DNA from: Gemmatimonadota bacterium
GTDB lineage: Bacteria > Gemmatimonadota > Gemmatimonadetes > Gemmatimonadales > GWC2-71-9
Assembly: GCA_016199245.1 (NCBI GenBank)
Contig: JACQHC010000078.1
Coordinates: forward strand, 1-38,262
DNA length: 38,262 bases
Direction of reading: 5' to 3'
The notes below the pieces were generated by a model. The model saw only the letters and a program-made list of their open reading frames with translations, was not told the DNA's origin and searched no databases. Each line of letters starts with the position of its first letter. The first letter of the stretch is position 1. A program made the translations under genes and the position numbers. Below are positions 1 through 8,569 of this stretch, in pieces.

Positions 1-399
1 CCCGAGTACGGTCTTGGGATGGTCGGTGGCGATCCGGTAGGTGCACGCCAGAGCCGCTTCCAGCCCGCCGCCGAGGCACGCGCCGTGGATCGCTGCCACG
101 ACCGGCTTCCCGAGATCGGCGATCCGGTTGATCAGCGCCTGCCCGCCTCGCACCAGCTCTCGCGCTTCGGGAACCGAGCGCAGGTGCCCGAACTCGTCGA
201 TGTCGGCGCCCGCGATGAAGGTGTCAGCCTTGCCGGACAGCAAGACCACGGCCCGCACGGTCGGGTCGGAGGCCCAGTTGGTCAGCAGGGCGTCCAGCTC
301 ATCGCGCACGCCGCGCGTGATCTTGTTGACGCTCTCCCCGGGGAGGTCGAGGCGGGCACGGACCACCCCCGCCGTCGCATCCACCTGGAATGCCGGCAT
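1..399 (-). CDS. fadJ: Enoyl-CoA hydratase / FadJ-like fatty-acid oxidation alpha subunit, N-terminal part (cut by window edge)
   Basis: This is the first 133 codons of a gene that runs off the left edge. The translation starts MPAFQVDATAGVVRARLDLP and has crotonase-fold features: an AGADI segment (the oxyanion-hole and acyl-CoA pocket region of hydratases) and later HGACLGGGLEAALAC, the second oxyanion-hole glycine stretch with a following helix. In the family this domain hydrates trans-2-enoyl-CoA. In FadJ/FadB it is fused to a 3-hydroxyacyl-CoA dehydrogenase, which would lie outside the window. The start ATG comes two bases after the fadI stop (TGAGCATG), so the two genes are almost certainly cotranscribed and translationally coupled. 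A stand-alone enoyl-CoA hydratase is possible, but the fadI-fadJ order favours the bifunctional form. Crotonase assignment is firm; the full-length domain structure is inferred. Confidence 0.85.
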   Translation of the reverse strand, partial: MPAFQVDATAGVVRARLDLPGESVNKITRGVRDELDALLTNWASDPTVRAVVLLSGKADTFIAGADIDEFGHLRSVPEARELVRGGQALINRIADLGKPVVAAIHGACLGGGLEAALACTYRIATDHPKTVLG

Positions 400-401
400 G
401 C

Positions 402-1694
402 TCAGCGCCGCTCCAGCACCATGGCGAATCCCATTCCTCCCTGCGCGCAGACTGAGATCAGGCCGAACTGCGCGTCCCGCCGCTTCATCTCGTTGGCGAG
501 CGTGAGCGTGATGCGGGCGCCTGTGGCGCCGAAGGGGTGGCCGATCGCGATGGAACCGCCCATCACGTTCGTGGTGTCCCAGTTCACCTGGCCTATGGCC
601 TCACCGCGCCCGAGTTGGCGCGCGGCCCACTCGCGCGACTCGAATGCCTGGATGTTCGAGAGTACCTGGGCGGCGAACGCCTCGTGCATCTCGACCAATC
701 CCAGCTCCCGCCACGAGATCCCGGCCCGGTCCAGGGCTCGGGGTACGGCGTACGCGGGCCCCATGAGCAGTTGCTCCCCGGGGTCGAGCGCCGCCACAGC
801 GTACGACCGGATGAACGCCAGCGGCTCATAGCCGAGAGCGCGGGCAGCGTCCTCGCTCATCAGGAGCACCGCCGCGGCGCCATCGGTGAGTGGAGAGGAG
901 TTGCCGGCGGTCACCGTCCCGTACCGGCGGTCGAACACGGGCTTCAGCGCGGCCAGCTTCTCAGCCGTCGTGTCCCCGCGGATCCCGTTGTCCCGGGCCA
1001 CCGGATCGGCGCCCGGACGGAACACGGGCGCAATCTCCGCGGTCAGCCGGCCGTCCTCCGTACCCGCCAGGGCGCGCTGGTGGCTGCGCAGCGCCACTTC
1101 GTCCTGCGCGGTCCGCGTGATGCCGTTCTCCTTGGCCATCTTCTCCGCCGACTGCCCCATGGTCTTGCCGGTGGACGGCTCGGCAATCGCGGGTGCGACG
1201 GGGACGAGATCACGGGGCCGAATGCGGGCGATCAGCGCCACCCGCTGCCCCATGCTCTTGGCCCTGCTGAGGTTCACGAGCGTGTCCGCGAACCGGCGGC
1301 TGTGCAGGACCGGAATGTCGGACAGGGACTCTGCGCCCCCCGCGATCGCGACGCGGGCATGCCCCAGCGCGATCTGGTCATGGGCGAGAGCGATGGCGGT
1401 GTTGGCCGACGCGCAGGCCCGGTTCACGGTGGCGGCCGGAATGGAGCGGGGGAACTGCGGCAGCAGGCTCACCTCGCGGGCCAGATTTGGCGCGAGCGGG
1501 CTCGCCACAACCTGCCCGAAGAACATCTCGTCCACGACATCGCCGTCGAGATTGGCGCGGTGCAGCAGTTCCACGACGGCGTGGCGGGCGAGGTCGACCG
1601 CGGAAAGGTCCTTGAGATCGGAACCGGACCGGCAGAACGGCGTGCGACATCCCGCGACGACCGCGACGAGCTTCCCGTTGGCCGGCCCCGTCAT
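402..1694 (-). CDS. fadI: Acetyl-CoA C-acyltransferase (3-ketoacyl-CoA thiolase), FadI type
   Basis: A 430-residue thiolase, close to the length of E. coli FadI. It catalyses CoA-dependent cleavage of 3-ketoacyl-CoA, the last step of each beta-oxidation cycle, in the cytoplasm. Three catalytic landmarks are present: nucleophilic Cys94 in VNRACASANTAI, His386 in GHPFGATGAR, and the C-terminal Cys416 in CAQGGMG. The gene reads directly into the fadJ-like gene with a two-base gap, matching the usual beta/alpha subunit pairing. No clear Shine-Dalgarno precedes the ATG at 1694. The 81 bases between this gene and the methyltransferase stop contain nothing recognised, so the promoter is unplaced. 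Confidence 0.95.
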   Translation of the reverse strand: MTGPANGKLVAVVAGCRTPFCRSGSDLKDLSAVDLARHAVVELLHRANLDGDVVDEMFFGQVVASPLAPNLAREVSLLPQFPRSIPAATVNRACASANTAIALAHDQIALGHARVAIAGGAESLSDIPVLHSRRFADTLVNLSRAKSMGQRVALIARIRPRDLVPVAPAIAEPSTGKTMGQSAEKMAKENGITRTAQDEVALRSHQRALAGTEDGRLTAEIAPVFRPGADPVARDNGIRGDTTAEKLAALKPVFDRRYGTVTAGNSSPLTDGAAAVLLMSEDAARALGYEPLAFIRSYAVAALDPGEQLLMGPAYAVPRALDRAGISWRELGLVEMHEAFAAQVLSNIQAFESREWAARQLGRGEAIGQVNWDTTNVMGGSIAIGHPFGATGARITLTLANEMKRRDAQFGLISVCAQGGMGFAMVLERR

Positions 1695-1775
1695 GAACGG
1701 TAAGCTAGTGCGGGTTCAACGAATCGCGCCACGCGGAGCGGCGCGCGCCTCTTGTGGAGCGTCAGACCTGCGGCA

Positions 1776-2234
1776 TCATTCCGAGGGACGTTGGGCGAGC
1801 ACGCTCGCGACCGCCATGGGGCGGCCGCCGATGAATTCGAGCGCCTCACGCGCAAGCACGATCTCGAACGGCGTGGCGAGCTGGATCAACTCGCCGCGCT
1901 TCAGCAAGTGATCCGAGGAGGTCGGCCCCCACCCATGCTCGCGCTGCTCCTCGAGAAACGTCTCGCACATGAGATAGCCACCGGGCCGGACCGCTCGCCG
2001 GAAATCCACCATGCGCCGTCGATCGAGGTAGTTGAAGGCCATGACCAAATCGAACCGCGCCTCGGGCAGCTCGTAGCGCGTGAGGTCCGCGGTCACCCAT
2101 TCGATGGGCAGCGTGCCGGCCGCTTTTCGGCCCGCGGCGATGTTCTCGGCATCCGCATCCACGGCGGTGACCATGGCGCCGCGGGCCGCGGCGGCAATGG
2201 CGTGGCGGCCCCGACCGCAGGCCAGGTCCAGCAC
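1776..2234 (-). CDS. Class I SAM-dependent methyltransferase (small, start uncertain)
   Basis: From the GTG at 2234 the product is 152 residues and begins with the SAM-binding motif I, LDLACGRGRHA. An acidic ribose-binding residue follows (VDAD), then motif IV-like FDLVMAFNYLDR and RPGGYLMCETF. This resembles the TehB-like or generic methyltransferase_25 family; the substrate cannot be told. In-frame codons upstream of the GTG encode HPSAWFTWHAHIIRPAGK, which looks like the usual N-terminal helix of this family, but that open stretch reaches an in-frame TGA at 2328-2330 without an ATG, GTG or TTG. The real start may therefore be a rare codon (ATT at 2252 is one candidate), or the sequence may carry an error. 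The N-terminal region abuts or overlaps the divergent glpD start. Confidence 0.8.
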   Translation of the reverse strand: MLDLACGRGRHAIAAAARGAMVTAVDADAENIAAGRKAAGTLPIEWVTADLTRYELPEARFDLVMAFNYLDRRRMVDFRRAVRPGGYLMCETFLEEQREHGWGPTSSDHLLKRGELIQLATPFEIVLAREALEFIGGRPMAVASVLAQRPSE

Positions 2235-2310
2235 CTTCCCGGCCGGTCGAATGATGTGGGCGTGCCAGGTGAACCAGGCGGACGGATGCTCGTTGCTTCC
2301 TGACCGGCTC

Positions 2311-3969
2311 GTGGACCCCTCCTTCTCTCACGCTACGCGCGCCGCGGACCTCGCTGCGATGGGCCGCGAGGCCGTCGACTTGCTGGTCGTGGGCGCCGGT
2401 GTCACCGGCACGGGGATCGCCCGCGACGCTGCCATGCGCGGCATTCGTACCGTGCTGATCGACAAGGGCGACTTCGGCTCGGGCACGACCGGCCGGTCAT
2501 CGCGCTTGGTACACGGCGGCCTGCGCTATCTCGAGCTCGGCGACTGGCGGCTGGTGTTCGAGGCGAGCCGCGAGCGGCGCACACTCCTCCGGATCGCCCC
2601 CCACCTGGTGTGGCCCCGCTCGTTCCTCTTCCCCGTCCACGCCGGTGGTCGCGTTCCAGCCTGGAAGCTCGCGACCGGGATGTGGCTGTACGACCTCCTC
2701 GCGGCGTTCCGGAATGTGCGCCACCATCGAATGCTGAGCAAGCGTGGCCTGCAACGGGCGGAGCCGGCGTTGCGCAGCCAGGGCTTGCGCGGCGGCGCCC
2801 GCTACTTCGACGCCCAGTGCGATGACAGCCGCTTGGCTCTGGCGAACGCCCGCGACGCCCGCCGACACGGCGCCCTGGTTGCGAACTACGTCCAAGCCGA
2901 CCGGTTCTCCGTGACGGACGGGCACGTTCGCGGGGTGCACGCCACGGACGCGATCGGCAGGGGAACCCTGGCCATCCGCGCCCTCGTCGTCGTGAACGCC
3001 ACCGGTCCGTGGGCGGACGGCTTGCGGGCGCAACTCGGGGAGCCCCCGGCGCTCCGGCGGACAAAGGGGGCCCACGTCGCGGTGCCGCGCGAGCGCCTCG
3101 GCAACCGGGAAGCTGTTACCATCACCTCGCCGATCGACGGCCGCGTCATGTTTGTCGTGCCGTGGGGTGACCTCACCTATGTCGGCACGACGGACACGGA
3201 TACCGCGGAATCTCCAGACGACGTGCGAGCCACCGCGGAGGACGTGGTCTACCTGCTCCGGTCCGCCAACGCGTACTTCCCGGACGCGCGCCTTGGTCCG
3301 CAGGACGTGAGGAGTACCTGGGCGGGCTTGCGCTGCTTGCTAGGGACACTGACGAACGGCGCCCCGAGCGCGATGTCTCGCGAGCATCGGATTATCGAGG
3401 GAGCCTCCGGGTTGATCTCCGTGGTGGGCGGTAAGCTCACCACCTACCGCTCCATGGCCGCCGAGGCCGTGGACCTGACCGCCCGGCGTCTGGTAGCCCT
3501 GGACGGGCGGCCCGTGCCACCGAAAGCGCGGACGGACCGCGAGCCCCTGCCAGGCGGCGAGGTCCGGGACCTCGATCTCCTGGTACGCGACCTCGAGCGC
3601 GAGGAGACCCCCCGGCCCGTGGCCGAGCGCCTCGTGCGCACGTACGGCAGCGAGGCGACCGCCGTGGTCCGGCTGGCTCGATCCGACCCCTCGTTGGCCC
3701 GCCCGATTGTCGAGCGACACCCCTCCTTGCGAGCGGAACTGGTGCATGCGATCCGGCGCGAGATGGCTATAAAGCTGTCCGATTTGCTCGTCCGCCGCAC
3801 ACATGTATTCCATGAGGCCGAGCACCACGCCCTGCCGGAAGCTCCGGCGCTGGTGGAGCTCGCCGCCTCTGAACTGGAGTGGTCAGCGGCGCGGAAGGCG
3901 CAGGAGCTGGCGGCCTACCTGGAGGATGTCGACCGCAGTCTCGCGTTTCGGGGAGAGCTCGGGAGCTAG
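2311..3969 (+). CDS. glpD: Aerobic glycerol-3-phosphate dehydrogenase
   Basis: A 552-residue FAD enzyme that oxidises sn-glycerol 3-phosphate to dihydroxyacetone phosphate at the membrane and passes electrons to quinone. The N-terminus has the FAD dinucleotide motif VDLLVVGAGVTGTGIARDAA, followed by TTGRSSRLVHGGLRYLE, the conserved glycerol-phosphate dehydrogenase block. Near residue 370 is VVGGKLTTYRSMAAEA, typical of GlpD, and a C-terminal helical domain follows. I placed the start at the GTG at 2311 because RAADLAAM just before the Rossmann strand matches the family N-terminus; ATG 2359 would remove it. There is no obvious ribosome-binding site. The stop overlaps the stop of the convergent MFS gene within the four bases CTAG. 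No glpK or glpF is adjacent. Confidence 0.93.
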   Translation: MDPSFSHATRAADLAAMGREAVDLLVVGAGVTGTGIARDAAMRGIRTVLIDKGDFGSGTTGRSSRLVHGGLRYLELGDWRLVFEASRERRTLLRIAPHLVWPRSFLFPVHAGGRVPAWKLATGMWLYDLLAAFRNVRHHRMLSKRGLQRAEPALRSQGLRGGARYFDAQCDDSRLALANARDARRHGALVANYVQADRFSVTDGHVRGVHATDAIGRGTLAIRALVVVNATGPWADGLRAQLGEPPALRRTKGAHVAVPRERLGNREAVTITSPIDGRVMFVVPWGDLTYVGTTDTDTAESPDDVRATAEDVVYLLRSANAYFPDARLGPQDVRSTWAGLRCLLGTLTNGAPSAMSREHRIIEGASGLISVVGGKLTTYRSMAAEAVDLTARRLVALDGRPVPPKARTDREPLPGGEVRDLDLLVRDLEREETPRPVAERLVRTYGSEATAVVRLARSDPSLARPIVERHPSLRAELVHAIRREMAIKLSDLLVRRTHVFHEAEHHALPEAPALVELAASELEWSAARKAQELAAYLEDVDRSLAFRGELGS

Positions 3970-5480
3970 CGCCCCTCCATCTCGCGCAGCCGCTGCATGT
4001 CGCTTTCGATTGTGTGCACGCCGAGCAGCAGGACGAATGCGCCGACGACCGCGACGGTGGGAAGCAAGAGCATTGCGGTCTGGATGCCAAAGCGGTCGGA
4101 CAGGAACCCGATCAGCGGGTACGCGACCGCGTCGCCTGCGATGTGCGTGAAGAACACGTAGGTACCGACCACGGATGCGCCGATGCTGGACGGCACGACG
4201 TCGAAGATGGCGGCGGTCACGGGGCCGTTGTACCACGTGAAGAGAAAAATGGTCCCGAAGAACAATGGCGTGAACGCGTTAAGGTCCCGCGTCGTGAGCA
4301 GCAGGAGACACAGCGGTGCACCGATGATGAAGCCGACCGAGCCGGCGATCAGCCGGCCGGTGGGCCAGCGCTCCAGCAGGCGATCCCCGAGTCGCCCGCC
4401 GAAGACCACCCCGAGTGATGCCCCCAGCAGTCCCCACACGCCCATGAGCCGGCCTGCCATCTGAGGCTCGAGCCCGAGCTCTCGCTGCAGGAAACTCGGT
4501 GACCATCCGACCAACCCGTTCATGGCGAAGGAGATCAGCGCGCCGCCCGCGAACACCCAGACGAGGGTGGGCGTGCGCAGCACAAAGCGGGCCGCATCGA
4601 TCATCTCATCCAGTGTAGTCAAAGCGGTCGAGCGCTGACGGGATTCGGCGCGCGCCGCGAGCATGCGCCGCACCAGGCGGGCGACGGTGCCGGCCGCCCC
4701 GAGCGCGAGCGCGGTGCCGATGATCGCTCCTTCACCCTCGGCACTCACCTGATCGAGCCGATCGAGCACGTAGGCCAGTCCCAGCCCGAGGGCGCCAAGC
4801 GACCAGAGAGGCCACGTGCCCTGGATGAGGTGCCAGATCGTGAGTTCCAGGCGGCGGATGATCTCGAGTAAGGACAGGCGGCGCTCTTCGCGAGTCGGGT
4901 CGCGGAGCTGCGTGGTCAGGATCGCCAGCAACAGGCTCGGGATGGCCACCGCCATGAACGCCGCTCGCCACCCGTAGAGGTGTTCCAGCTCGCCTCCCAG
5001 CCAGATGCCGGCCACGCCACCGAGGGCGAGGCCACCCCAGAAGATCCCCAGAGCCAGCGCCCGGCCGCGCGACGGGAAGAAATCCGCCACGAGGGATTGC
5101 GCCGACGGGGAGTACGCGGCCTCGCCGATACCGACCATGGAGCGACAGAACAGCAGCTGCCAGTAGTGCCTGGTCAACCCGGTGAGCGCCGTGAACGCGC
5201 TCCACACGGCCACGCCTCCGGCAATGACCAGCTTACGTGACCGGAGGTCGCCCAGGATACCGAGCGGCACGGCTGCGACGGACAGCACGATGATGTAGGC
5301 CGAGCCCAGCCACCCCAGCTGGGTGTCGGACAGGGCGAGCTCCTGCTTGATGGGCTCGAACAACACGAAGATGATGTTGCGGTCGATGTAGTTGACGGCG
5401 TTGATGCACGTGAGCAGCGCCAGGGCGTACCACGCGTACGCCCCGGGCGTGCTACCGGTGTGCCCAGCTCGCCCGGTCAC
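3966..5480 (-). CDS. MFS transporter, spinster-like
   Basis: A 504-residue polytopic membrane protein of the major facilitator superfamily. Seen directly: [19 protein letters not shown] in TM1, the loop 2-3 motif [10 protein letters not shown] (a variant of GxLaDrxGrR), and [16 protein letters not shown] before TM5. These resemble the spinster branch often annotated as sphingolipid or organic-anion transporters. The central cytoplasmic part holds two extra hydrophobic stretches (about residues 220-237 and 248-267), so the protein may have 14 rather than 12 segments. The start is a GTG at 5480 that overlaps the upstream stop as GTGA, making it the last gene of a four-gene coupled operon. Its substrate is probably tied to that operon, but nothing in the sequence names it. 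Confidence 0.88.
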   Translation of the reverse strand: MTGRAGHTGSTPGAYAWYALALLTCINAVNYIDRNIIFVLFEPIKQELALSDTQLGWLGSAYIIVLSVAAVPLGILGDLRSRKLVIAGGVAVWSAFTALTGLTRHYWQLLFCRSMVGIGEAAYSPSAQSLVADFFPSRGRALALGIFWGGLALGGVAGIWLGGELEHLYGWRAAFMAVAIPSLLLAILTTQLRDPTREERRLSLLEIIRRLELTIWHLIQGTWPLWSLGALGLGLAYVLDRLDQVSAEGEGAIIGTALALGAAGTVARLVRRMLAARAESRQRSTALTTLDEMIDAARFVLRTPTLVWVFAGGALISFAMNGLVGWSPSFLQRELGLEPQMAGRLMGVWGLLGASLGVVFGGRLGDRLLERWPTGRLIAGSVGFIIGAPLCLLLLTTRDLNAFTPLFFGTIFLFTWYNGPVTAAIFDVVPSSIGASVVGTYVFFTHIAGDAVAYPLIGFLSDRFGIQTAMLLLPTVAVVGAFVLLLGVHTIESDMQRLREMEGR

Positions 5481-6610
5481 TCCCCGCGGCCGGCCGCCGC
5501 GGCGCGTTGGTCGCGCGTGCGGCGGGCTTTCTTGTAAGCCCTAACGAGCGCCGCGAGCATCGGTCCGCGCCGGTCATAGAGCCGCTTGAGCGGGCGGGGC
5601 GGGCGGCGGGCCAGAGCGTAGGCCGTGACCAGAGGAAGACCCACGGTACTGTCCACGTAACACACGACAGAGTGAGCCAGTTGGTCGGGATCCACCTTCC
5701 CCCAGCTTACCGCTTCCCCCGGGGTCGCGCCGGATAGCCCGCCCGTGTCGGAGCGGGCGTCGGTGATCTGCAGGAAATAGTCGTGGCCCTTCTCGTCGAT
5801 CCCGAGGACCTCCTGGATCTGGGGCTCGGTTTGGAGCACGAAGTTCTTCGGGCTGCCTCCGCCAATCATCAGAACCGCGCTCCGGCCCCGGCGTTTCCCG
5901 TCCAGCACGATGGCCGCGGTTTCGTTGACGTCGGCCGACACGTCGAACCGCAGCTTGCCGCCGTCGAGCGCCTGTTCGGCGACGTTCATGCCGATGGAGG
6001 AGTCGCCCGGCGACGACGTGTAGATCGGCACGCCGCACTCGTGCGCCACCGCGAGAACCGATCGGTGCTTCAGGCCCAGCGCCCCCTCCCGCTCCCGCAC
6101 GTAGCCGCCCATCAGATAGTGGTACTCGGCGGTGGTCATGTCCCGCTGGAACTCCGGACGCGCCGAGATCTCGCGCATGAAGTGATCCGTGTGGAGCAAG
6201 ACGGTGTAATCGAACAGGATGTCGTAGATCCGGACCACGCCTTCCTTGCGCAGCACCACGTCGTCCACGAAGGGCGAGCCCTGGTGCATCGAAAGCCCAA
6301 GGGCGAAGTGCGCGTCGTGGTACAGGTTGGCCCCCGTGGAAACGATCCAGTCCACGAAGCCCGCTTGCATGAGGGGGATCAGGCAGGACATCCCGACCCC
6401 GGCGGGCGTGAGCGCCCCCGTGAGGCTCATCCCCACCGTGACGTCGGGTTCCAACATGCGCTCCGTGAAGAGCCGCGCCGCCTCCCGCAGCCGCCCGGCG
6501 TTGTAGGCGAGGAACGAGTTATCCATCAACTCCGCCACCGACTCCCGTCCCGTGATGGCGATCGGGTTGATCCGCGACCCGCGCAGGAACCGGCTTGGTT
6601 TCTTGCTCAT
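5477..6610 (-). CDS. Deoxyhypusine synthase-like / homospermidine synthase-like protein
   Basis: A 377-residue member of the deoxyhypusine synthase family (Pfam DS). In eukaryotes the enzyme uses NAD and spermidine to modify eIF5A. Bacteria lack eIF5A, and tested bacterial relatives make free polyamines such as homospermidine, so a polyamine role is likely but inferred. Family signatures seen: [22 protein letters not shown] (NAD-binding), [30 protein letters not shown] and [13 protein letters not shown]. The last contains Lys305, aligned with the catalytic lysine that forms the enzyme-substrate imine in human DHS, so the protein should be active. The start ATG at 6610 is fixed by an ATGA overlap with the upstream LOG-family stop; a longer open frame reaching 6754 lies inside that gene and is not needed. 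Confidence 0.93.
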   Translation of the reverse strand: MSKKPSRFLRGSRINPIAITGRESVAELMDNSFLAYNAGRLREAARLFTERMLEPDVTVGMSLTGALTPAGVGMSCLIPLMQAGFVDWIVSTGANLYHDAHFALGLSMHQGSPFVDDVVLRKEGVVRIYDILFDYTVLLHTDHFMREISARPEFQRDMTTAEYHYLMGGYVREREGALGLKHRSVLAVAHECGVPIYTSSPGDSSIGMNVAEQALDGGKLRFDVSADVNETAAIVLDGKRRGRSAVLMIGGGSPKNFVLQTEPQIQEVLGIDEKGHDYFLQITDARSDTGGLSGATPGEAVSWGKVDPDQLAHSVVCYVDSTVGLPLVTAYALARRPPRPLKRLYDRRGPMLAALVRAYKKARRTRDQRAAAAGRGE

Positions 6611-7356
6611 TTCTTGCCCCGCTCCTCGCGCATCTGGCGACCGACGCTCTCCACCACGACGCGCACTGCCTGTTCCGGATCGTCGGTCACGTGAAACAAA
6701 CGCGCATCGTCCGGACTGATCATCCGCTCGGCGGCGACGGTGTTGGTGAGCCACTGCACGAGTCCCCGCCAGTACTCCCTGCCCATGAGCACGACGGGGA
6801 AATCCTTGATCCGGTCCGTCTGGATCAACGTCAGCGCCTCAAACAGCTCGTCCAGCGTGCCGTAGCCGCCCGGAAAGAACAGGAAACCGCGTGAGTACTT
6901 GATGAACATGGTCTTGCGGACGAAGAAATACCGGAAATCAATCTCCCGGGTGACGTAGGGGTTCGAGTGTTGCTCGTGCGGCAACTCGATGTTGAGGCCG
7001 ATCGAAAGCGTGCTGGCCTCGGTCGCGCCGCGGTTGGCCGCCTCCATGATACCCGGCCCGCCGCCCGTGATGACGGCGAAATTCGCCTCGCCGAACCGCC
7101 GCGCGGTTTCCACCGCCTTCGCGTACCACGGATGATCGGGGGTCATCCGTGCCGAGCCGAAAATGGCGACGGCGGTATCGACGTCCGACAGGCTGTCGAA
7201 CCCCTCGACGAACTCGCCCAGGATTCGGAGGGCGCGCCAGGGATCGGTCCGCGTAAACGCCTGGCGCTCGCCGGCGGGTCGCGGCGCGAACAGCACTTCA
7301 TCGGCAGTCCGCCGCGGGCCCACCGACGGAGGGGGTTCTTCAGGTGGTGAGGACAT
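6607..7356 (-). CDS. LOG family protein (TIGR00730-type Rossmann fold, lysine-decarboxylase-like)
   Basis: A protein of about 249 residues with the [13 protein letters not shown] motif (PGGxGTxxE) that defines the LOG family, plus [14 protein letters not shown] and the nucleotide-binding start VAIFGSARM. Characterised members are nucleoside 5'-monophosphate phosphoribohydrolases that release free bases, in plants and some bacteria cytokinins. The old name 'lysine decarboxylase' is not supported biochemically. I prefer the ATG at 7356, which leaves a modest overlap with the upstream aminotransferase stop at 7340; ATGs at 7377 and 7413 are in frame but lie deeper inside that gene. The stop overlaps the DHS-like start as ATGA. 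Function inside this operon is unknown. It could act on a nucleotide by-product or be a housekeeping passenger. Confidence 0.9.
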   Translation of the reverse strand: MSSPPEEPPPSVGPRRTADEVLFAPRPAGERQAFTRTDPWRALRILGEFVEGFDSLSDVDTAVAIFGSARMTPDHPWYAKAVETARRFGEANFAVITGGGPGIMEAANRGATEASTLSIGLNIELPHEQHSNPYVTREIDFRYFFVRKTMFIKYSRGFLFFPGGYGTLDELFEALTLIQTDRIKDFPVVLMGREYWRGLVQWLTNTVAAERMISPDDARLFHVTDDPEQAVRVVVESVGRQMREERGKK

Positions 7357-8500
7357 CGATCGCTCGTTGGTGATCATCGGGGACGTTGTAGAAGAACGGC
7401 GAAAGCCGAACATGCCCGGGCCGCGCGTCCGCCACGATGCCCGCGGTTGCCAGTCGCCGGACTTGGGCCGCGGGGTCGGCGGCCGGGAGCATCACGATCG
7501 CTGACCGGCTGGCCGGGTCCGGCGCCACCTTGGGACGAAGTCCGGCGGCCGAGGCGCGCTCCACGAGGTCGCGCGTCAGGTCGCGGGTCGTGCGAAACAC
7601 GGCATCCCAGCCGATTTCGTCCAACACATCCAGCCCGCCGAGCTGCGCGTGTACGGCGGCCAGCGCCGGCGTGCCCTGCTCGAAGCGACGGGCGTCCGTG
7701 TGAAACTCCAGGACGCGCGGATCGAAGCGGAACTGGTGCTCGTGGGCGAACCATCCGGTCACGGTAGGGTTGAGCCGCCGGGCCAGCTCTTCGCGCACGT
7801 AGAGGAATACAATACCCGGTCCACCCAGCAACCACTTGAGCCCGCCGGCCGTGAGGAAATCCACCCCCGCGGCGCGGACGTCCAGCGGCACCTGGCCGAC
7901 GCCCTGATACGCGTCCACATAGCAGAGCGCGCCCCGGGCGTGAGCCAGTTCCGCCACCGCGCGAATGTCCAGTACGCAGCCCGAGGTGAAGAACACGTGA
8001 GAGGTGACGACGAGCGCTGTCCGCTCATCGATCGCGTCGGCGAAAGACTGGAGCGGGACCGAGACCCCATCCGGGCTCTCCAGCACCACCACTTCGACGC
8101 CCAGGGGGCGCCTGGCGAGCCATTGGTAGACGACCGTCGGGAAATCGAGCGAGGTCGTGACGACGCGGGGGCGGTTCCGGTGGTCAAGCGCGCTGGCCAG
8201 CACGGCGGTGGCTGTCGAGACCGCCGCGTGGAGCGCGATCTCCCCGGGCGTTGCACCGATCACCGCCGCGTATCGTGCTCGCAGCTCCGCCAGCGCACCC
8301 CACCACACGTCATACCAGGCTGCCGCACCGCGGGCGTCCCATTGGTCGAGGAACGCCTGCATGCGAGCGCGTGAGCGGCGCGACAGCGCGCCGAGCGAGC
8401 AGGTGTTGAGGTAGATTTGGCGGTCGAAGATGGGGAACTCGGCTCGGTAACGCGCGAGGGCGTGGGGTTGGGGGGGCGCCGCGGCCGTTGCTCCCGTCAT
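7340..8500 (-). CDS. Class V aminotransferase-fold PLP-dependent enzyme (kynureninase / cysteine-desulfurase-like)
   Basis: A 386-residue fold-type I PLP enzyme. Lys222 in AGGLKWLLGGPG is the expected Schiff-base lysine, and Asp196 in YVDAYQGVGQ is the residue that pairs with the pyridine nitrogen. The N-terminus YRAEFPIFDRQIYLNTCSLGA is the substrate-entry strand typical of the isopenicillin-N-epimerase, kynureninase and desulfurase superfamily. No conserved desulfurase cysteine loop is evident, so a cysteine desulfurase role is unlikely. ATG 8500 is the sensible start; the open frame continues to 9061, but that part is antisense to queG. A TATATT box ends eight bases before the ATG, so transcription may be nearly leaderless. 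It is the first gene of the operon with the LOG, DHS-like and MFS genes. Substrate unknown. Confidence 0.9.
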   Translation of the reverse strand: MTGATAAAPPQPHALARYRAEFPIFDRQIYLNTCSLGALSRRSRARMQAFLDQWDARGAAAWYDVWWGALAELRARYAAVIGATPGEIALHAAVSTATAVLASALDHRNRPRVVTTSLDFPTVVYQWLARRPLGVEVVVLESPDGVSVPLQSFADAIDERTALVVTSHVFFTSGCVLDIRAVAELAHARGALCYVDAYQGVGQVPLDVRAAGVDFLTAGGLKWLLGGPGIVFLYVREELARRLNPTVTGWFAHEHQFRFDPRVLEFHTDARRFEQGTPALAAVHAQLGGLDVLDEIGWDAVFRTTRDLTRDLVERASAAGLRPKVAPDPASRSAIVMLPAADPAAQVRRLATAGIVADARPGHVRLSPFFYNVPDDHQRAIDVLTT

Positions 8501-8508
8501 GTGGGCCC

Positions 8509-8514
8509 AATATA
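8509..8514 (-). promoter_or_regulatory. Candidate -10 box for the PLP-enzyme operon (near-leaderless start)
   Basis: Reading on the minus strand, TATATT occupies 8514-8509 and is followed by only GGGCCCAC before the ATG at 8500. A start site about seven bases downstream of the box would fall on or next to the start codon. No convincing -35 hexamer lies 16-18 bases upstream (CACGGG at the expected place), so the call rests on the -10 match and its position. The identical hexamer is the -10 of the better-supported parA promoter. Confidence 0.35.
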
Positions 8515-8569
8515 CAAGCGGGCTGCATAACCCCGTGAGTGCGACATGGGCCGCCGGCGGAGATGCGCG

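Noticed and set aside
537-1703. Long plus-strand open frame opposite fadI
   Set aside because: It is antisense to a clearly conserved thiolase; its translation is Arg/Gly/His-rich with no domain, as expected from a GC-rich shadow frame.
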